Part shown: in pieces, positions 1-11,115 of the stretch | Layout: every line of letters starts with the position of its first letter | How positions within the stretch are numbered: the first letter of the stretch is position 1 | NCBI RefSeq assembly: GCF_040939455.1 | Contig: NC_134113.1 | Span: 14,432,501 to 14,496,500, forward strand | Reading direction: 5' to 3' | Length of the DNA: 64,000 nucleotides | Source of the DNA: Microcebus murinus | Taxonomy: Eukaryota > Chordata > Mammalia > Primates > Cheirogaleidae | Translations under genes and position numbers: made by a program | The notes under the pieces: generated by a model | What the model was told of the DNA's origin: nothing | Databases searched by the model: none | Seen by the model: only the letters and a program-made list of their open reading frames with translations

Positions 1-344
1 CCCTGGTGGGTCCAGGCTGCTCCTGGCTGACCTACCTGTTGCTGTGTCCGGTCTTATCTCTCAAGCATGGGCCCAGCAGGAGACCCCCTGGCACTACAGG
101 CCCCCCACATGGGTGCTGGGAGGCAACACCGTAGCCATGGCAGGAAGGTCATCTGCACCTGGTCCAGGTAAGCAGCCTTTGGAAACAGCTGGGGTCAAGG
201 CCAGGCAGGTGCTAATGGTGTACTGTCATGGTGTCACGTGCTCATAAAGCACACCTAGAGTTCAAGGGGTTGGAAAGGAAGTAGAAAGAGACAGAGGTGA
301 TCCCTTTATGAAGCATGCATTCCAACCCCCATAACCCAGTGAGA
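1..344. other. Unclassified intronic sequence
   Basis: No repeat family, RNA gene or exon is recognisable. The short open frame at 44-247 has no protein resemblance I know. Confidence 0.5.
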
Positions 345-452
345 AAAGATGCTATTTGTAGATTTGAAAATTGAGGTTCAGAGAAGTCAAACCATTTTCT
401 CAAGGTCACAAAGCTAGTGAACGGCTGTCAGAATTTGGACTGTCTTGCTGAT
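345..452 (-). repeat. MIR SINE, antisense
   Basis: The stretch reads as the reverse complement of the MIR core: 'attgaggttcagagaagtca' followed by 'caaggtcacaaagctagtg'. MIRs are ancient tRNA-derived SINEs shared by all mammals. Confidence 0.7.
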
Positions 453-1334
453 CTCATCGACGTGACACACTGTCTTCCCCAAAACCCACCTCCCACTCCT
501 GACCCAAAACCTTTCACCTCCTGCATCTCCTGATCAGAAGCTGTCTACCACATGGGAGCAACTAACTTCTGCCCTGGAAGCCTCCCCCAAAATACAGCGT
601 CAGGCTGGTCCCTGCAGACCCTCTCCCCAGGGACACTACACTCTGGGTTTGGTTGGAAGTAGAGTCCTGGCATTATTTTCTTGCCTTGTTTTCTTACCTT
701 TTTTCTTTTCCTTTTTGTGTATTTTGTATAGGCTTTTATTTTTAAGGGTAAGGCAGACATCCACTTCATAACAAGACTTGATAGGGATTTTTTAGCTGAC
801 ATTTGCCATTGATAGAAAATTCTAAAGCCTTAGGATATCATCATGGCCTCTCTTACCTTGTTTTAGTTTTGGTTTTTTTTTTTAATTTTTATTTTTTAAA
901 AAAAAAAAAAAAAAAAAGAAAGAGAGGAGAAAATGTGTCCAGGCTGGGAAAAACAGTGATGGGAAGGCAACTTGATAACTGATGATTTTCTGAGTGCTTT
1001 GGCCTGAAAGAAGCCAACAGCTGCAACATATTGGTTACATGGAAATCATTAAGTCATTCTGGGAAGGAATGACAAATGTGTGTGCCTGTGTGTATGGTAG
1101 ACACGTGTTTACGTATGGAGTGAGGCACCACACAGGGAATTGCTTCAATACTGCCTCCAGGCCGAAAGAAGGAAAAAGATGTGCAGTGAAAGCCCCATTG
1201 CAGCAGACGGTCCTGAAGCTCTGATTCTCGTGTAGTGTGGAGCTTGAACTGCAGACGTAGGGGAAGTCACCTTTTCCTCCATATCTACGCGGACAGGGAC
1301 TCCCCACAGCGAGAGGCGACTCTGGGGTGCGACC
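453..1334. other. Unclassified sequence with T-rich and A/T junction tracts
   Basis: A T-rich stretch lies at about 665-745. A T-run/A-run junction at 873-917 looks like two opposed poly(A) tails or slippage. No gene or named repeat is recognised. Confidence 0.5.
873..917. repeat. Poly-T / poly-A low-complexity junction
   Basis: A run of T with short interruptions is followed directly by about 20 A. It could form a self-complementary hairpin or mark the joined tails of two degraded retroposons. No body of an element is identifiable on either side. Confidence 0.75.
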
Positions 1335-1339
1335 AGCCT

Positions 1340-1503
1340 GGGTAGAGTGACAGGAGCCCCTGGTTACCATTTCCCCTCTGCCAATAACGAGGGTGTGACC
1401 CTGAGGAAGTTTCTCCGCCCTCTTGGGCCTCAATTTCTCGAACGGGAAACGAGGGAGTTTGACAAGCTGGTCTCTGACGTCACTTCCGGCTCCAACATTC
1501 CGG
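1340..1503 (+). repeat. MIR-family SINE, sense
   Basis: The order matches MIR: a 'ctctgccaataacgaggg' equivalent of the tRNA-related core, 'gggcctcaatttctcgaacg' for the CTCAGTTTCCTCATCTG box, then the tail 'ggtctctgacgtcacttccg' ending 'ctccaacattc'. The tail corresponds to the common 'ctaaggtcccttccagctct..cattc' 3' end. Point changes inside it create a CRE/ETS site, listed separately. Confidence 0.6.
1475..1489 (+). promoter_or_regulatory. CRE/ETS composite motif within a MIR tail
   Basis: TGACGTCA is a perfect palindromic CRE (CREB/ATF). It overlaps directly with CACTTCCGG, the reverse complement of an ETS/GABP site (CCGGAAGTG). Adjacent CRE and ETS sites occur in housekeeping promoters. 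Whether this copy is bound is unknown; there is no CpG island here and no transcript evidence. Confidence 0.45.
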
Positions 1504-1944
1504 GAGGTGCAAGGAACGTCTGCAGCATAAATTGCGTGGGACGGAGCGTCTGCTTCTTAGACGTAGGCTGCTGGCCCTCCCCCCACACCCCCAGAAAGTG
1601 TTTCCTTTAGTGAAATCACATTTTTACGTAAATCTCATTTGCATAGTTGCACCTACCCATTTGCGTTGATAGTTACGTTATGCCCCAAAACTACTTCCCC
1701 TGCTCTTCCGTCTCCACTGCCCAGGCCATCCCAGCTGGCCAGGATTTCCAGTTTCTTCTCCCTGTGCTGTGTGGGCTCGTCCCTGCCACCCGGGAGGCCT
1801 GGGCTGCAGGTGACCCCAGGCTCTCAGGAATGGCACCTTCTATTCCAGTCACTAGGTATTTTCCCCACAAAGACGTCCTGCCCTAACGAGGACAATCTAA
1901 GCAGCTGTTATAAGGTCATAAAACAAAATTCCTGTCGGTATAGT

Positions 1945-2040
1945 AATACTTGGTGTTATAATAATACTTCCAGCCTCTCTCTAATGCTAGGCGACGAGCT
2001 AAGTGTTTGACATGTCTTATCGCATGTAAGGACAGACCCT
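1945..2040 (-). repeat. MIR 3' fragment, antisense
   Basis: 'gctaagtgtttgacatgtc' followed by 'ttatcgcatgtaaggac' resembles the reverse complement of the MIR 3' region that reads as GTGCTTTACATG..TTATCTCATTTAA. It is short and diverged. Confidence 0.4.
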
Positions 2041-2084
2041 GACTGTGGCAATGCGGAGCCATAAGCACACAGCCTAGCGGACCA

Positions 2085-2305
2085 GAGTGACTCTCTGGAA
2101 TCAGAGTCCCAGCTCTGTCTCGCACCAGCCGTGTGAGTTTGGGCTTTTTCCTTCATTCCTCTGTGCTTCCGTGTAACAGGAATAACACCTATCTTCCGTG
2201 TAGGATGTTGTGAGGATTGAGAGTCAGCAGAGGTGTAAGGTGCTTAGAACAGTGCCTGGCACTTAGTATGTGCTCAGTGAACGCGGGCATTTGTCAAAAT
2301 CACTG
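2085..2305 (+). repeat. MIR SINE, sense, near full length
   Basis: The order of boxes is clear: 'agagtcccagctctg', 'gccgtgtgagtttgggc', 'gttgtgaggattgagag', and the 3' end 'ttagaacagtgcctggcac' with 'tatgtgctcagtgaac'. Confidence 0.8.
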
Positions 2306-2857
2306 GGGAATGAATAGACAGACGTATTTGGGCTTGCATCTGCTTTCAAACAGGGATGGCCCATGGAGCAGGGCGATTTGGGGAAGCGTTCTCCAGTGTG
2401 AGTAAGAATCTGCCCCCAGGAATATCTGACACCCTGAATTTTATGAAATGGTGGTCATGAACGCCTTCTCAACCTTGTCGGCCTTCCCTCCAGCTTTTCC
2501 CACACGGATTTCTTATTCCCACAAGGCTCAATGAGACACTTGGGAAAATATTTTCCAAAATAAATTTCCTAAGACATTATTGGACCTAAACCATCCAATT
2601 CTGTGGCCCAGCCCTGTCTGCTAATGTCACCACCCTGTTCCTATTTAGACTGAGGTTTTACAACCGATCAGCCCCTCGCCAGGGCTTCCCTGTCCTGCCA
2701 CCTCCTGCCTGAGTCATCCTGTGATGTCACAACCCTAGATTTATGATGTTGGCTGCTGTGGTCTCGGGGATGAGTGTAGATGGGCCCTGCCCTGGGCCCA
2801 GCTGGGAAGCCGGCTCCATTGTGTGCCACCTCCCACCACCCCAGTCCTCCATGGAGT

Positions 2858-3058
2858 GGTGGGAAGAGCCTGGTCTGGGAGCCAGACAGGACAGGGCTGC
2901 CTCCAAGTTCAGCTATTTCTCTTCCATGTGACTTGGACCAGGAGGACTTTCTCAAAGTCTCAGTTTCCCCATTAATAGATGGGGATGTTTGAAGATGAAA
3001 TGAAACAGACTAGATGAAAATGCCTGTGCCTGGTATATAACAGAGGTCGTTAATATCT
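2858..3058 (+). repeat. MIR SINE, sense
   Basis: 'gggaagagcctggtctggga' is the 5' part. 'ctcagtttccccattaatag' is the diagnostic CTCAGTTTCC box, and 'gcctgtgcctggtatataac' is the 3' part. Confidence 0.78.
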
Positions 3059-3061
3059 ACT

Positions 3062-3445
3062 GTCACGGGTATGATACATAGCACACCACCCCAAAACTCA
3101 GTAGCTTAAACAATAATCATTCTTGTTCCCACGGGTCGGGTGGGAATTGGCTGATGTAGGCCTGGCTCGGGGTGGACCAGCAAGCTGGCCGGGGCATGCT
3201 CTCAGCATGACCATCACAGAGGTGCAAGAGGGCCACGCCCAAATGCACAGGCACACTTTATGCCCCTGTTTGCATCGTGTCTGCTAGTATCCCGTTGGCC
3301 AAAGCAGGTGACATGGCCAAGCCCAAAATCAGGGACGGGGGAAGTACACCCCTCCTCCAGTGGAAGAAACTTTAAAGTCACCTGGCAAAAGGTATTGATA
3401 CAGAGAAGGGTGAAGAATTGGGAACAATGACACAGTCTGCTATAA
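3062..3445 (-). mobile_element. MLT1-like MaLR LTR, antisense
   Basis: The opening 'caccccaaaactcagtagct' with 'taaacaataatcattcttgt' matches the reverse-complemented end of MLT1-type LTRs, which reads AACTTAGTGGCTTAAAACAAC. Further right, 'ccgttggcc' and 'aagcccaaaatcaggga' fit the same family loosely. It is a solo, strongly diverged LTR with no internal retroviral sequence. Confidence 0.5.
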
Positions 3446-3634
3446 TACATGGTCAGGATGTTTCCTTAGTCCTAACTCTCCTCCACATCCAGGGGCCTCT
3501 TGGTTTCACTTTGTGCCCATCCGAACTCACTATGAGGAAAGAATGTAAAACTCGTGCTCTTTAGGAAGCAACCAGTAACTGTTGTATAGCACCTCAGAGT
3601 TAAAAGGTGCTTTTCTAACAACAATAACAATCGG

Positions 3635-3885
3635 CATTGTCCACCTTAGCGTTCACGGTGCACCAGGCTCTGAGCGCAGCCTGCACTCTGTGTACACGAC
3701 GTCATCTAACCCTTTCAGCAACCCCCAAGAAGTAAGTAGATTCCCATTTTACCACCAAGGCAACCGAGGCTTTGAGAGGTTCACCAACCTGCCCAGGATC
3801 ATTTAGCTAATTTGTGTCAAAAAGGGCTTTTCCAAAGCCAAGTTTCAAATGCAGATCTTTTGCACCAATGTTATGTTCTTTCCAT
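3635..3885 (-). repeat. MIR SINE, antisense
   Basis: 'attttaccaccaaggcaacc' then 'gaggctttgagaggttcacc' and 'cctgcccaggatcatttagc' are the reverse complement of the MIR core, from the CTCAGTTTCCTC box back to the tRNA-related part. Confidence 0.75.
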
Positions 3886-5483
3886 GAAACCTCTGAGGGC
3901 AGGATTGGAATTCCAAGTTTCCCAAACTTCAACCTTTACAATTTTTACCATATTTATGCACCATCTATACTACAATTTATGTAATTATCCATTATTCTTT
4001 AAACTTTCTCCATTTTAACTTAAATAAACTGTATTTTTTAAAAGAAACTCTGTATGATGATGACCATAAATGGAAAGCTAATATCTCCTGTCATAAACAA
4101 AAGAATGGAACCATAAAAAGGCTTACAAAAACAAAGTCATATTATTAAATTCACGCCGGATACTCATTGTTTCTCAGTCTCTGCTCACACAGGCAGTGGG
4201 GTGAGAAGTGTCTCAATTCTTCACCCTGAGAAAACCGTATCCATAGTGTGCAGGGCCTGGGAAGGCATTCCCAACATCTTGCTGCTCCCATAACGCTGGA
4301 TCTGCAACCTTCTTGAAGCACCTAGCAGAACGCATCCGCTCATCTTTATTCCTCTATTATCCCAAAAAGGTCTAGTGCAAAGAAGTGTTCAAGAAATGTT
4401 TAAAACTCAGATGTAAATCTATACGGAAACTGCCAACACTAAGCGAGCGTGTGAGTAAGGACCTCAGTCTGCCATCCCAGGAGGACTCAGATGCAAGAAA
4501 TGTAAATGGATTTTTCTAAGGTTCGATTTATTTTCTATTTCAATCCATGGGTGAAACTCAGCTTGGGGTTCTCTCCCTTCTCCTAGAGTTGTACAAAAAT
4601 TCTGGAGCTTGAGTTAGCTCCAAGGCATTGGGAGGGAACAGTCAATGTCATGGGTGCAAGGGGCAGTCATGGAGAGACGTCCATTGCCCCATGGTGATCA
4701 GCTGATTGTCCACACAGGTTGCTGCTGAGGCAGTGATCAATTCCATCCCTGGGGTCCCTCTCAGTCTCTCTGCTACTCTGCACCCTTCCTGAATGCAAAG
4801 AAATCGCCCTTCCTATTCTCAAACCTCATTTGGAACAGAAATTCTAACAGAGGCTCCGTGCACCTAGATGTGTCGTGCAGCCAGTTCCTCTCTACAGTCT
4901 TGCTGCCTCTCCAGTGACACGGTTCTGCCCACAAATAGTGGGCAGGTCCCCTCCTCACCCAGATCCCCCAAAACACCCTTGAAATTTGCTCCTTACCCCA
5001 GGGCTCAGGCACCAGAAGCAGGGTGCAGCTCCCACCCTCTAAAAATCTCTCCTTTTATGGATTTATCTCCGCATCTCCCTTTTCCCCCAGACGGGGGGAT
5101 GTTGTTCTCCCAAATCTACATCCTACTATGCCAGGAGTCATTTGCTTTTCCTAAGGACTTGGGCTTTGGAAACAAAAGCCAATGAGCAGAGGGCAGTTAC
5201 ATCCTTTTCCTGAAGCAGCAACCACGCTGCAACCACGTGGCTCAACAGGGAAGGGTCTCAAGAGAGAAAGGACACACCAGGGTGGAAAAAAATTACCAAT
5301 GAATATTTCAGAAGTATCATCCAGCCTCAGTAGCTTTAAACATACACGAAAGCCCGGGGTACTTTTAGGGCAAATCGTTCAAGCTTAAGATACAAGGAGG
5401 TATTTTCTGCTATTCTTAAGCCCTTAGCTCTTTCTTAACTATTGTTTGGCTTTGGGGAGGATACTGGACCCCTTGTATGTACT

Positions 5484-5485
<2 letters not shown>
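3886..5485. other. Unclassified intronic sequence
   Basis: The AT-rich start (about 3925-4050) includes 'cttaaataaactg', but no retroposon body can be recognised. The remainder has ordinary intronic composition with no repeat family, RNA gene or splice-flanked coding exon that I can identify. Confidence 0.5.
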
Positions 5486-5516
<31 letters not shown>

Positions 5517-5834
5517 AGACAGGGTCTCGTTTTGTTGTCCAGGCTAGAGTGAGTGCCGTGGCATCAGCCTAGCTCACAGCAACCTCAAACTCCTGGGCTC
5601 AAGCGATCCTCCTGCCTCAGCCTCCCGAGTAGCTGGGACTACAGCCATGCACCACCATGCCCAGCTAATTTTTTTTCTATATATATTAGTTGGCCAATTA
5701 ATTTCTTTCTATTTATAGTAGAGACGGGGTCTCGCTGTTGCTCAGGCTGGTTTGGAACTCCTGACCTCGAGCAATCCGCCCGCCTCGGCCTCCCAGAGTG
5801 CTAGGATTACAGGCGAGAGCCACCTCGCCCGGCC
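5486..5834 (-). repeat. Alu SINE, strepsirrhine type, antisense
   Basis: A poly-T head is followed by the reverse-complemented Alu: 'gagacagggtctcg', 'cctcagcctcccgagtagct', and 'gagccacctcgcccggcc' at the end. Between the arms is 'tagttggccaattaatttct', the block typical of lemur/loris Alus. A short target-site duplication 'acttctt' lies on both sides (5481-5487 and 5836-5842). Confidence 0.96.
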
Positions 5835-6644
5835 AACTTCTTAATTTTTATAGGAAAAATGTTTTGGAGGAAGGAATGCCACCATCAAAAGGCCCGTTTT
5901 GTTTTGTTTTGTTTACCTCTGAGCCCTCTGTGCCTTCTGTCCCCTGTGTGTTCTCTCTCAGGACTGCACCCCTCTCCACTGCCCCCTCTCACCACCCTCC
6001 CCCGTGACGATGATGATGAGGACATTTGAAGTCCTTCTCAGAGCTGAGCTGGGGATGGGAGTCAGAGGCGCAGTGATTCCAGAAAAAGGCTTGAACCAGG
6101 TTTCTCCCCTCCTCCCTCCCCTTTCTGGGAACAGCCAGAGAAAGAGAAGAAAGTCCTCACTCAAGTCTGCAACAACTGGGAGGCCCCCAGGCAGCCTCCC
6201 CTGGAGCGGAGGGAGGGAGGCAGCCGCCTCTGCTATTCCAAAGGGGATTTCTGCACTTCCTGGCAGGCTCCAGTACACAAATGTGTTTGTTTAGGAGGGA
6301 GAGGACCGCCACTGATTGCTCTGGTGGCGGTGGTGGTGAGAGAAGACAAAAATAATCTGCCCAGCAGTTAGCTCCATTTCCTCTGGACCAGCAAGCTCCC
6401 TGCTTGTTTGGGCTGGAAGGGGTCTATCTGGGAGGGTTATGCGGACCCAGGGCCCCTGACACTCACGTGGCAGGACAGCTGCCATCTGGCACCTGGAAGA
6501 AGGGCCTTTATCCTCAGTGTGGCTTCAGGGGCTGGTGGAGAGCACCTCCCTCCTCCTCCCCGCCACTGTCAGCCTCCAGCCCTGAGCATGTGGCCTTGCG
6601 CTGAGGGTCTCTCTTTCCATGTCTTCTCTGCCCAGTAAACTGCA
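5835..6644. other. Unclassified sequence between two Alus
   Basis: A short TTTTG run lies at about 5898-5915, then C/T-rich sequence. Several overlapping open frames exist on both strands, but none resembles a known protein and none is bounded by convincing splice sites. Confidence 0.5.
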
Positions 6645-6702
6645 GGTCAGCCTAGCCAGTGCCGTTTCTGGCACACAGTAGGTACTCAATATATGTTTGA
6701 AA
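6645..6702 (+). repeat. MIR 3' end fragment, sense
   Basis: 'gtttctggcacacagtaggt' and 'actcaatatatgtttgaa' correspond to the MIR/L2 shared 3' end (CCTGGCACATAGTAGGTGCTCAATAAATGTTTG). Confidence 0.65.
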
Positions 6703-6766
6703 CTGGACCCTGACTCCTATCTCCCTCCTTGAGTAGTTCTTTCCTGCCACCATCTGTCTCACCTCT

Positions 6767-7111
6767 TTTTTTTTTTTTTTTTTTTTTTTTTGAGGCAGAG
6801 TCCCACTCTGTTGCCCAGGCTAGAGTGCCATAGCATCAGCCTAGCTCACAACAACCTCAAACTCCTGGGATCAAGCAATCCTTCTGCCTCAGCCTCCCAA
6901 GTAGCTGGGACTATGGGACTACAGGCATGTGCCACCATGCCCGGCTAATTCTTTCTATATATTTTTAGTTGGCCAATTAATTTCGTTCCATTTATAGTAG
7001 AGATGGGGTCTTGTTCTTGCTCAGGCTGGTTTCGAACTCCTGACCTTCAGTGATTCTCCTGCCTCAGCCTCCCAGAGTGTTAAGATTACAGGCGTGAGCC
7101 ATACGCCCGGC
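6767..7111 (-). repeat. Alu SINE, strepsirrhine type, antisense
   Basis: This is a full-length reverse-complemented Alu from poly-T to 'acgcccggc', with the strepsirrhine block 'agttggccaattaatttcg'. An 11-base target-site duplication 'ctcacctcttt' flanks it (6758-6768 and 7112-7122). A small internal duplication 'gggactatgggactacagg' is private to this copy. Confidence 0.97.
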
Positions 7112-7124
7112 CTCACCTCTTTCT

Positions 7125-7305
7125 TTAAGCGCATCCTCTCAGTTAATGCACTGAACAACCCTTTAAGGAACTATTATTATCCTCGTTTTACAAATGACAA
7201 GGCTAAACTCAAGGTCAAGTTCACACTTACGGTAAAATATTGGAGCTGTGAAATACTGGGATTTGAACATGGGTCCTTCTGATCTCTTTCCACTGTACCT
7301 TGCTC
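7125..7305 (-). repeat. MIR SINE, antisense
   Basis: 'ctattattatcctcgtttta' with 'caaatgacaaggctaaactc' and, further on, 'gggatttgaacatgggtcc' are the reverse complement of the MIR 3' half, core and 5' tRNA-like part. Confidence 0.65.
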
Positions 7306-7974
7306 TCTCTTTTTCTCCCCCTGTCCTGCCTCCATTCTGCGTTTATCTGTCCTTTATGGGCCTGCTCTGCCTCCCCACCCCCACATGTTCCTAATTCTCC
7401 CTCTCCTTGTTCTCAGAGCCCTCGCTCAGTGATTTTAAGGACTCCCTGGGCCTTGGGCAGCGGCTTGGGCAGACCCCTGCGGGGCAAGGTTAGGTGGCAG
7501 CAATCAAGTGGGAGAATAAACTTCCTCCCCGTCTCTGCTCAGACCTCACCCCCTTCAAAGAAGGTGTCCCTGTTCCTTTTCTAAAGCTCATCTTTTTAAG
7601 TGAAAATTAGGTGTGTATTTTATAATGTCCATATGATTCCGCATATTAATACAAGTATAACTTTTAGGTAGATTACAAAAACAGCTCCTATAGTGAGATG
7701 TGTCCCCATGTTTTTTTGACAGGGCACCTGATCAAACGAGTTTGGGATAGGACACCGATGGGGGTTCATGTCCCTTCACAATCCAGCGTGGCTCGGCTTA
7801 CCCTTCTGCAAGTGGAGGGACTCCTTACCCCGGAGCAGGGAGTGGATTTCCAGGGGCAGTGCTCTGGCAGTGGGGGTTCCCATCTTTGGATGCTGGAGAG
7901 GGGCAGCCTGCACCCCTGGGAATGGTTTCTCAACCAAATGGGGGTTCTCCCATTTCTCAGAAGGCACTTCTTAG
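7306..7974. other. Unclassified intronic sequence
   Basis: A C/T-rich part is followed by an AT-rich part at about 7590-7690. No repeat or gene signature is recognised. Overlapping open frames at 7698-8011 lie on both strands and have no recognisable homology. Confidence 0.5.
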
Positions 7975-8530
7975 GGTTTTTTAATAACAGCTTTATTGAG
8001 ACATAATTCACGTACCATGTGACTCACCCATTTAAAGTGTACAGTGCAATGGTTTTAAGTATATCCACAGATAGGTGCAACCATTACTACCTTCAGTTTT
8101 AGAACATTTATCTCCCCCCAAAAGAAACCTCACACCCATTAAGCAGTCACTTCCCATTCCCTCCTTCCCTCCCACTACCCCCTAAAAGTCCTAAGCGATA
8201 ATGCATCTGCTTTGTGCCTGTATAGATTTGCCTTTTCTGGACATTTCATGCAAATGGAACCACACAACATGGGGTTGGTTCACGTCCGACTTCTTTCACT
8301 TGGCATAATGTTTTCAAGGTTCATCCACGTTGTAGCGTGAATCAGAACTTCATTCTTTTTTCACGGCTGAATAACATCCCCGTGCATGGCTATAACCACA
8401 TTTTGTTTATTTATTCATCGGTTGGCAGACACTTGGGTTGTTCTTACCTTTGGCTAACATGAACAATGCTGCTGTGGACGGTCACATGCAAGCTTTCGTG
8501 GGGACATTATGCTTTCATTCCTCTTAGATA
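7975..8530 (-). mobile_element. L1M LINE 3' end, antisense
   Basis: It contains 'cattgagacataattcacgt'-type 3' UTR sequence (seen as 'tattgagacataattcacgt'), 'cacccatttaaagtgtacag', 'ttcaaggttcatccacgttg' and 'cattttgtttatttattcat'. These are reverse complements of the 3' UTR of old L1M families. Only the tail is present and there is no ORF2 reading frame. It is the mirror-orientation relative of the copy at about 29.8-30.2 kb. Confidence 0.85.
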
Positions 8531-8764
8531 TCAGACACCACCGAGGGGTGGCATTTCTGGGCAAAGGGCGCTTGTTCAAAACACAGAGTCCTGGACCTCT
8601 AGACTGTCTAGGGGGAGACCCAGAATGCGCATGGTAACAAGGAGCTCCGCAGCGACTCTGAAGTGCACAGGAGTTTCAGAGCCACCGGGCTCGAGTGAAC
8701 CGCCACTCACTCCAAACACGCCATCTCCATGGCTCAGATCTCAAGTCAGAAGGGGGCCAGCCCT

Positions 8765-9005
8765 GCCGGGCTGCCTGTAATGTCATCACCATTGTTGACA
8801 TTTGTGCACAATTTATTTAGGTTTATCTCATATACGATGATGCCGTGGAACCACAGTTAATCCTCGCAATCAGTCTCTGAGGCTGGTGTGATTGTCCCCA
8901 CGTTGCTGCAAGGAGACTGAGACGTGAGCCAGTGCCCAGGCACACCCAGCTGTAAGCTGCAGGGCAAACCAGGGCCTCCTGACTTGGAGCCGGTGCTTAT
9001 TTATA
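8765..9005 (-). repeat. MIR SINE, antisense
   Basis: 'gcaaggagactgagacgtg' and 'gcccaggcacacccagctgt', then 'gggcctcctgacttggagcc', are the reverse complement of the MIR core and 5' part. Divergence is high. Confidence 0.55.
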
Positions 9006-9244
9006 ATACCCCTTGTGGCTCTGTTTTCTAAACCCAGACGAATCCCAGTGCTTTCACAAGTATGGATGTGTTTACGGAGACTGCGAGGGGTCGGGGGCTG
9101 GATCCTATCCGCTCAGTCCCTCTCCCACCCCAACAGTGTCTCCCTGTGGCCCTTTAGAGGAACCCCTAGTTCTCCAAGGAACACAGTTTGAAAACCACTG
9201 GCCTAGGAGCTCTAAGTCAGCCCTCAAGGAGATTTTAATATACA

Positions 9245-9665
9245 TGAGATGAATAATGTTTCATTCATCTATCATCTCTAAACAGCTGCCTAGTGCCAGC
9301 ACTGTGGTAGAGATTCTGCATGCATGATAAAAAAAAAAAAAAAGGCAAAGTCCCTGCCCCCAAGGAACTTAGAATCTGGCAGGGAAGCCCTTGGTAAATG
9401 CTATAGCAGAGGTTTGCTCCTGGGAGAATGTGCAGGGGAGGCCGTCAGCATGGGCTGGGGGTACCAAGGAGGGCTTCCTGAAGGAGGTGAGGTCTCAGTG
9501 GAGACTTGGTGTGTCCTGCACTCAGCAGAGGGACGAGGGAGAAAGCATTTGAGGCAGAGGAGCGCCAGGGACAAAGGTAAATACGCAAGAGGGAGCCCAC
9601 GTGTTCGTGGGGAGCAAGTGGGGTTTGTGGTTCTAGAACACACGGATTGTAGAAAGCAGGGGCCG
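9245..9665 (-). repeat. L2 LINE 3' part, antisense
   Basis: In antisense order: 'ttcattcatctatcatctct' and 'gtgccagcactgtggtagag' (the terminal ~60 bases), 'aaagtccctgcccccaagga', 'gggcttcctgaaggaggtga' and 'ggacaaaggtaaatacgcaa'. The ORF visible here on + (9324-9767) is not a gene; it reads through L2 antisense. Confidence 0.75.
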
Positions 9666-9859
9666 AAGGAGCCCGAGACTGAAGAGGTGCATCTGGATCA
9701 GAAGGGAAGGGGACGGGACCCCAAACCACCCGAGAGCCACACAGGGCGGCCTCTAGCCCAGCACTAAACCGCAGCACTCATCCAAGACAAAGAACTTAAT
9801 CCACAGACATTAAAGAAGCAAAAGAAATAGCAGGGAAGAGCGGCGGACTGTGCACCTAG

Positions 9860-10075
9860 CGTTCTTTAAACACAATATATATGGTAACTGTCACATCCTT
9901 ACAATATCCCTGTGATGGTGAGACCATCATCATCCTCATTTGGGAGCTAAGAAACCTGAGGCACAGAGAGGTTGGGAAACCTGTCCAGGGTCACACAGCT
10001 AGCAAGCAAGAGCGTCAGGACATAAAGCAAGCAGTCTGACTCTAGAGGCTGTGCTTCAACCCCAGCACTTCAGTT
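9860..10075 (-). repeat. MIR SINE, antisense
   Basis: 'ctgaggcacagagaggttgg' with 'ccagggtcacacagctagc' and 'cagtctgactctagaggctg' make this one of the clearest antisense MIRs in the window. Confidence 0.85.
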
Positions 10076-10198
10076 CGCCTCTGGAACGATTTAGACCTGC
10101 AGTCCCCTCCTCCCAGCTGGGATCGCGGTGTGGAGCAGAACCTCTGACCACTGTCAGTAGGTGTTCCTTGCACTGTTGTTTCCATTGTTATTTCTAGT

Positions 10199-10330
10199 GC
10201 AGCGGTTCTCAGACTGTGCACCTCAACCCCTGCAGGGGCGATGCAGGTTCTTGGCAGGGGATGGAGAGGGTGGGGTAGCTCCACTTTTATCTATTTTATT
10301 ATAGATACTGGCTACAATTTTAATTTTTTT
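10199..10330 (+). repeat. Possible hAT (Charlie-type) DNA transposon fragment
   Basis: It begins 'cagcggttctcagactgtg', the typical terminal sequence of mammalian hAT non-autonomous elements. The body is too diverged to name, and no opposite terminus is found. Confidence 0.35.
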
Positions 10331-10429
10331 CAAAGGGAAATTCATTGCTTTCTAAAAAAAAATGGAGAGAGAGAGAGAGGAGCAGAGAGCAGAGGGCGAG
10401 CTCCTGGGTGGTAAGGCGGAGCTGGGCAG

Positions 10430-10600
10430 AGGGTTCCACGGGCACAGAGGCAGCCCTGGCACCCAGCCCGGGGAAACCAGGAAGGGCTTCCCGGGGAGGA
10501 GGCGATGCCGGGGCCAGTCCTGAAGGATGAGCAGTAGCCAGGTGAGGAAGAGGACACCAGGGTAACAGCCTGAGACCCCTCCTAGGGAGGGGCCCGCAGA
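10430..10600 (-). repeat. L2 LINE fragment, antisense
   Basis: 'ccaggaagggcttcccgggg' with 'aggaggcgatg' and 'tgaaggatgagcagtagcca' match the antisense L2 segment that usually reads 'gggaaggcctctctgaggaggtgac'. A short GA repeat (10364-10385) precedes it. Confidence 0.55.
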
Positions 10601-10854
10601 CACGTGTATTGCTGGAGGCAGCGGGAAGCTGCTTAGGGATTTTAAAGAAAAGAGTTTAGCGGTCAGGTACGCATTTTCGATCTTAGCTGAAAGTCCTTTT
10701 TAAGGATCCCTTAAACTCCCTGCTCCACTGTGCACGCCATCTGTGTCACCCCCCTGAACACAGGAACCAATTTTTGAATTCAGTGCCGCAGCGGGTAGCA
10801 GGAGATGCTGAGAACCGTGAGTTTATTTGGATAGCTGTGCTTCTGTGCAGCTGG

Positions 10855-11115
10855 GTGCTACGGCTTAGTGCTTAAGAACATCGATTTGGGCGCCAGACTG
10901 CCTGCCTAGTTTGAATCCTGGCTCTGCAGTGTATCGGCTTTGTGGCCTCATGCAAGCTACTTTACCTCTCTGTGCCTCCAGTTTCCTATCAGGTAATGCT
11001 GGTGCCTGCTTGATAAAGTTGTTATGAGAATGTCAGAAGTTATTGCACGTCGTATATACAGTGCTCAGAACAGCACCTCGAAGCAGTCAGCGCGTGTTAG
11101 CAAGCATTGCTTCCA
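10855..11115 (+). repeat. MIR SINE, sense, near full length
   Basis: From 'cggcttagtgcttaagaaca' through 'gccagactgcctgcctagtt', 'tgaatcctggctctgcag', 'cctctctgtgcctcc', 'aaagttgttatgagaatg' to 'gtgctcagaacagcacct'. All sections of the consensus are present. Confidence 0.88.
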
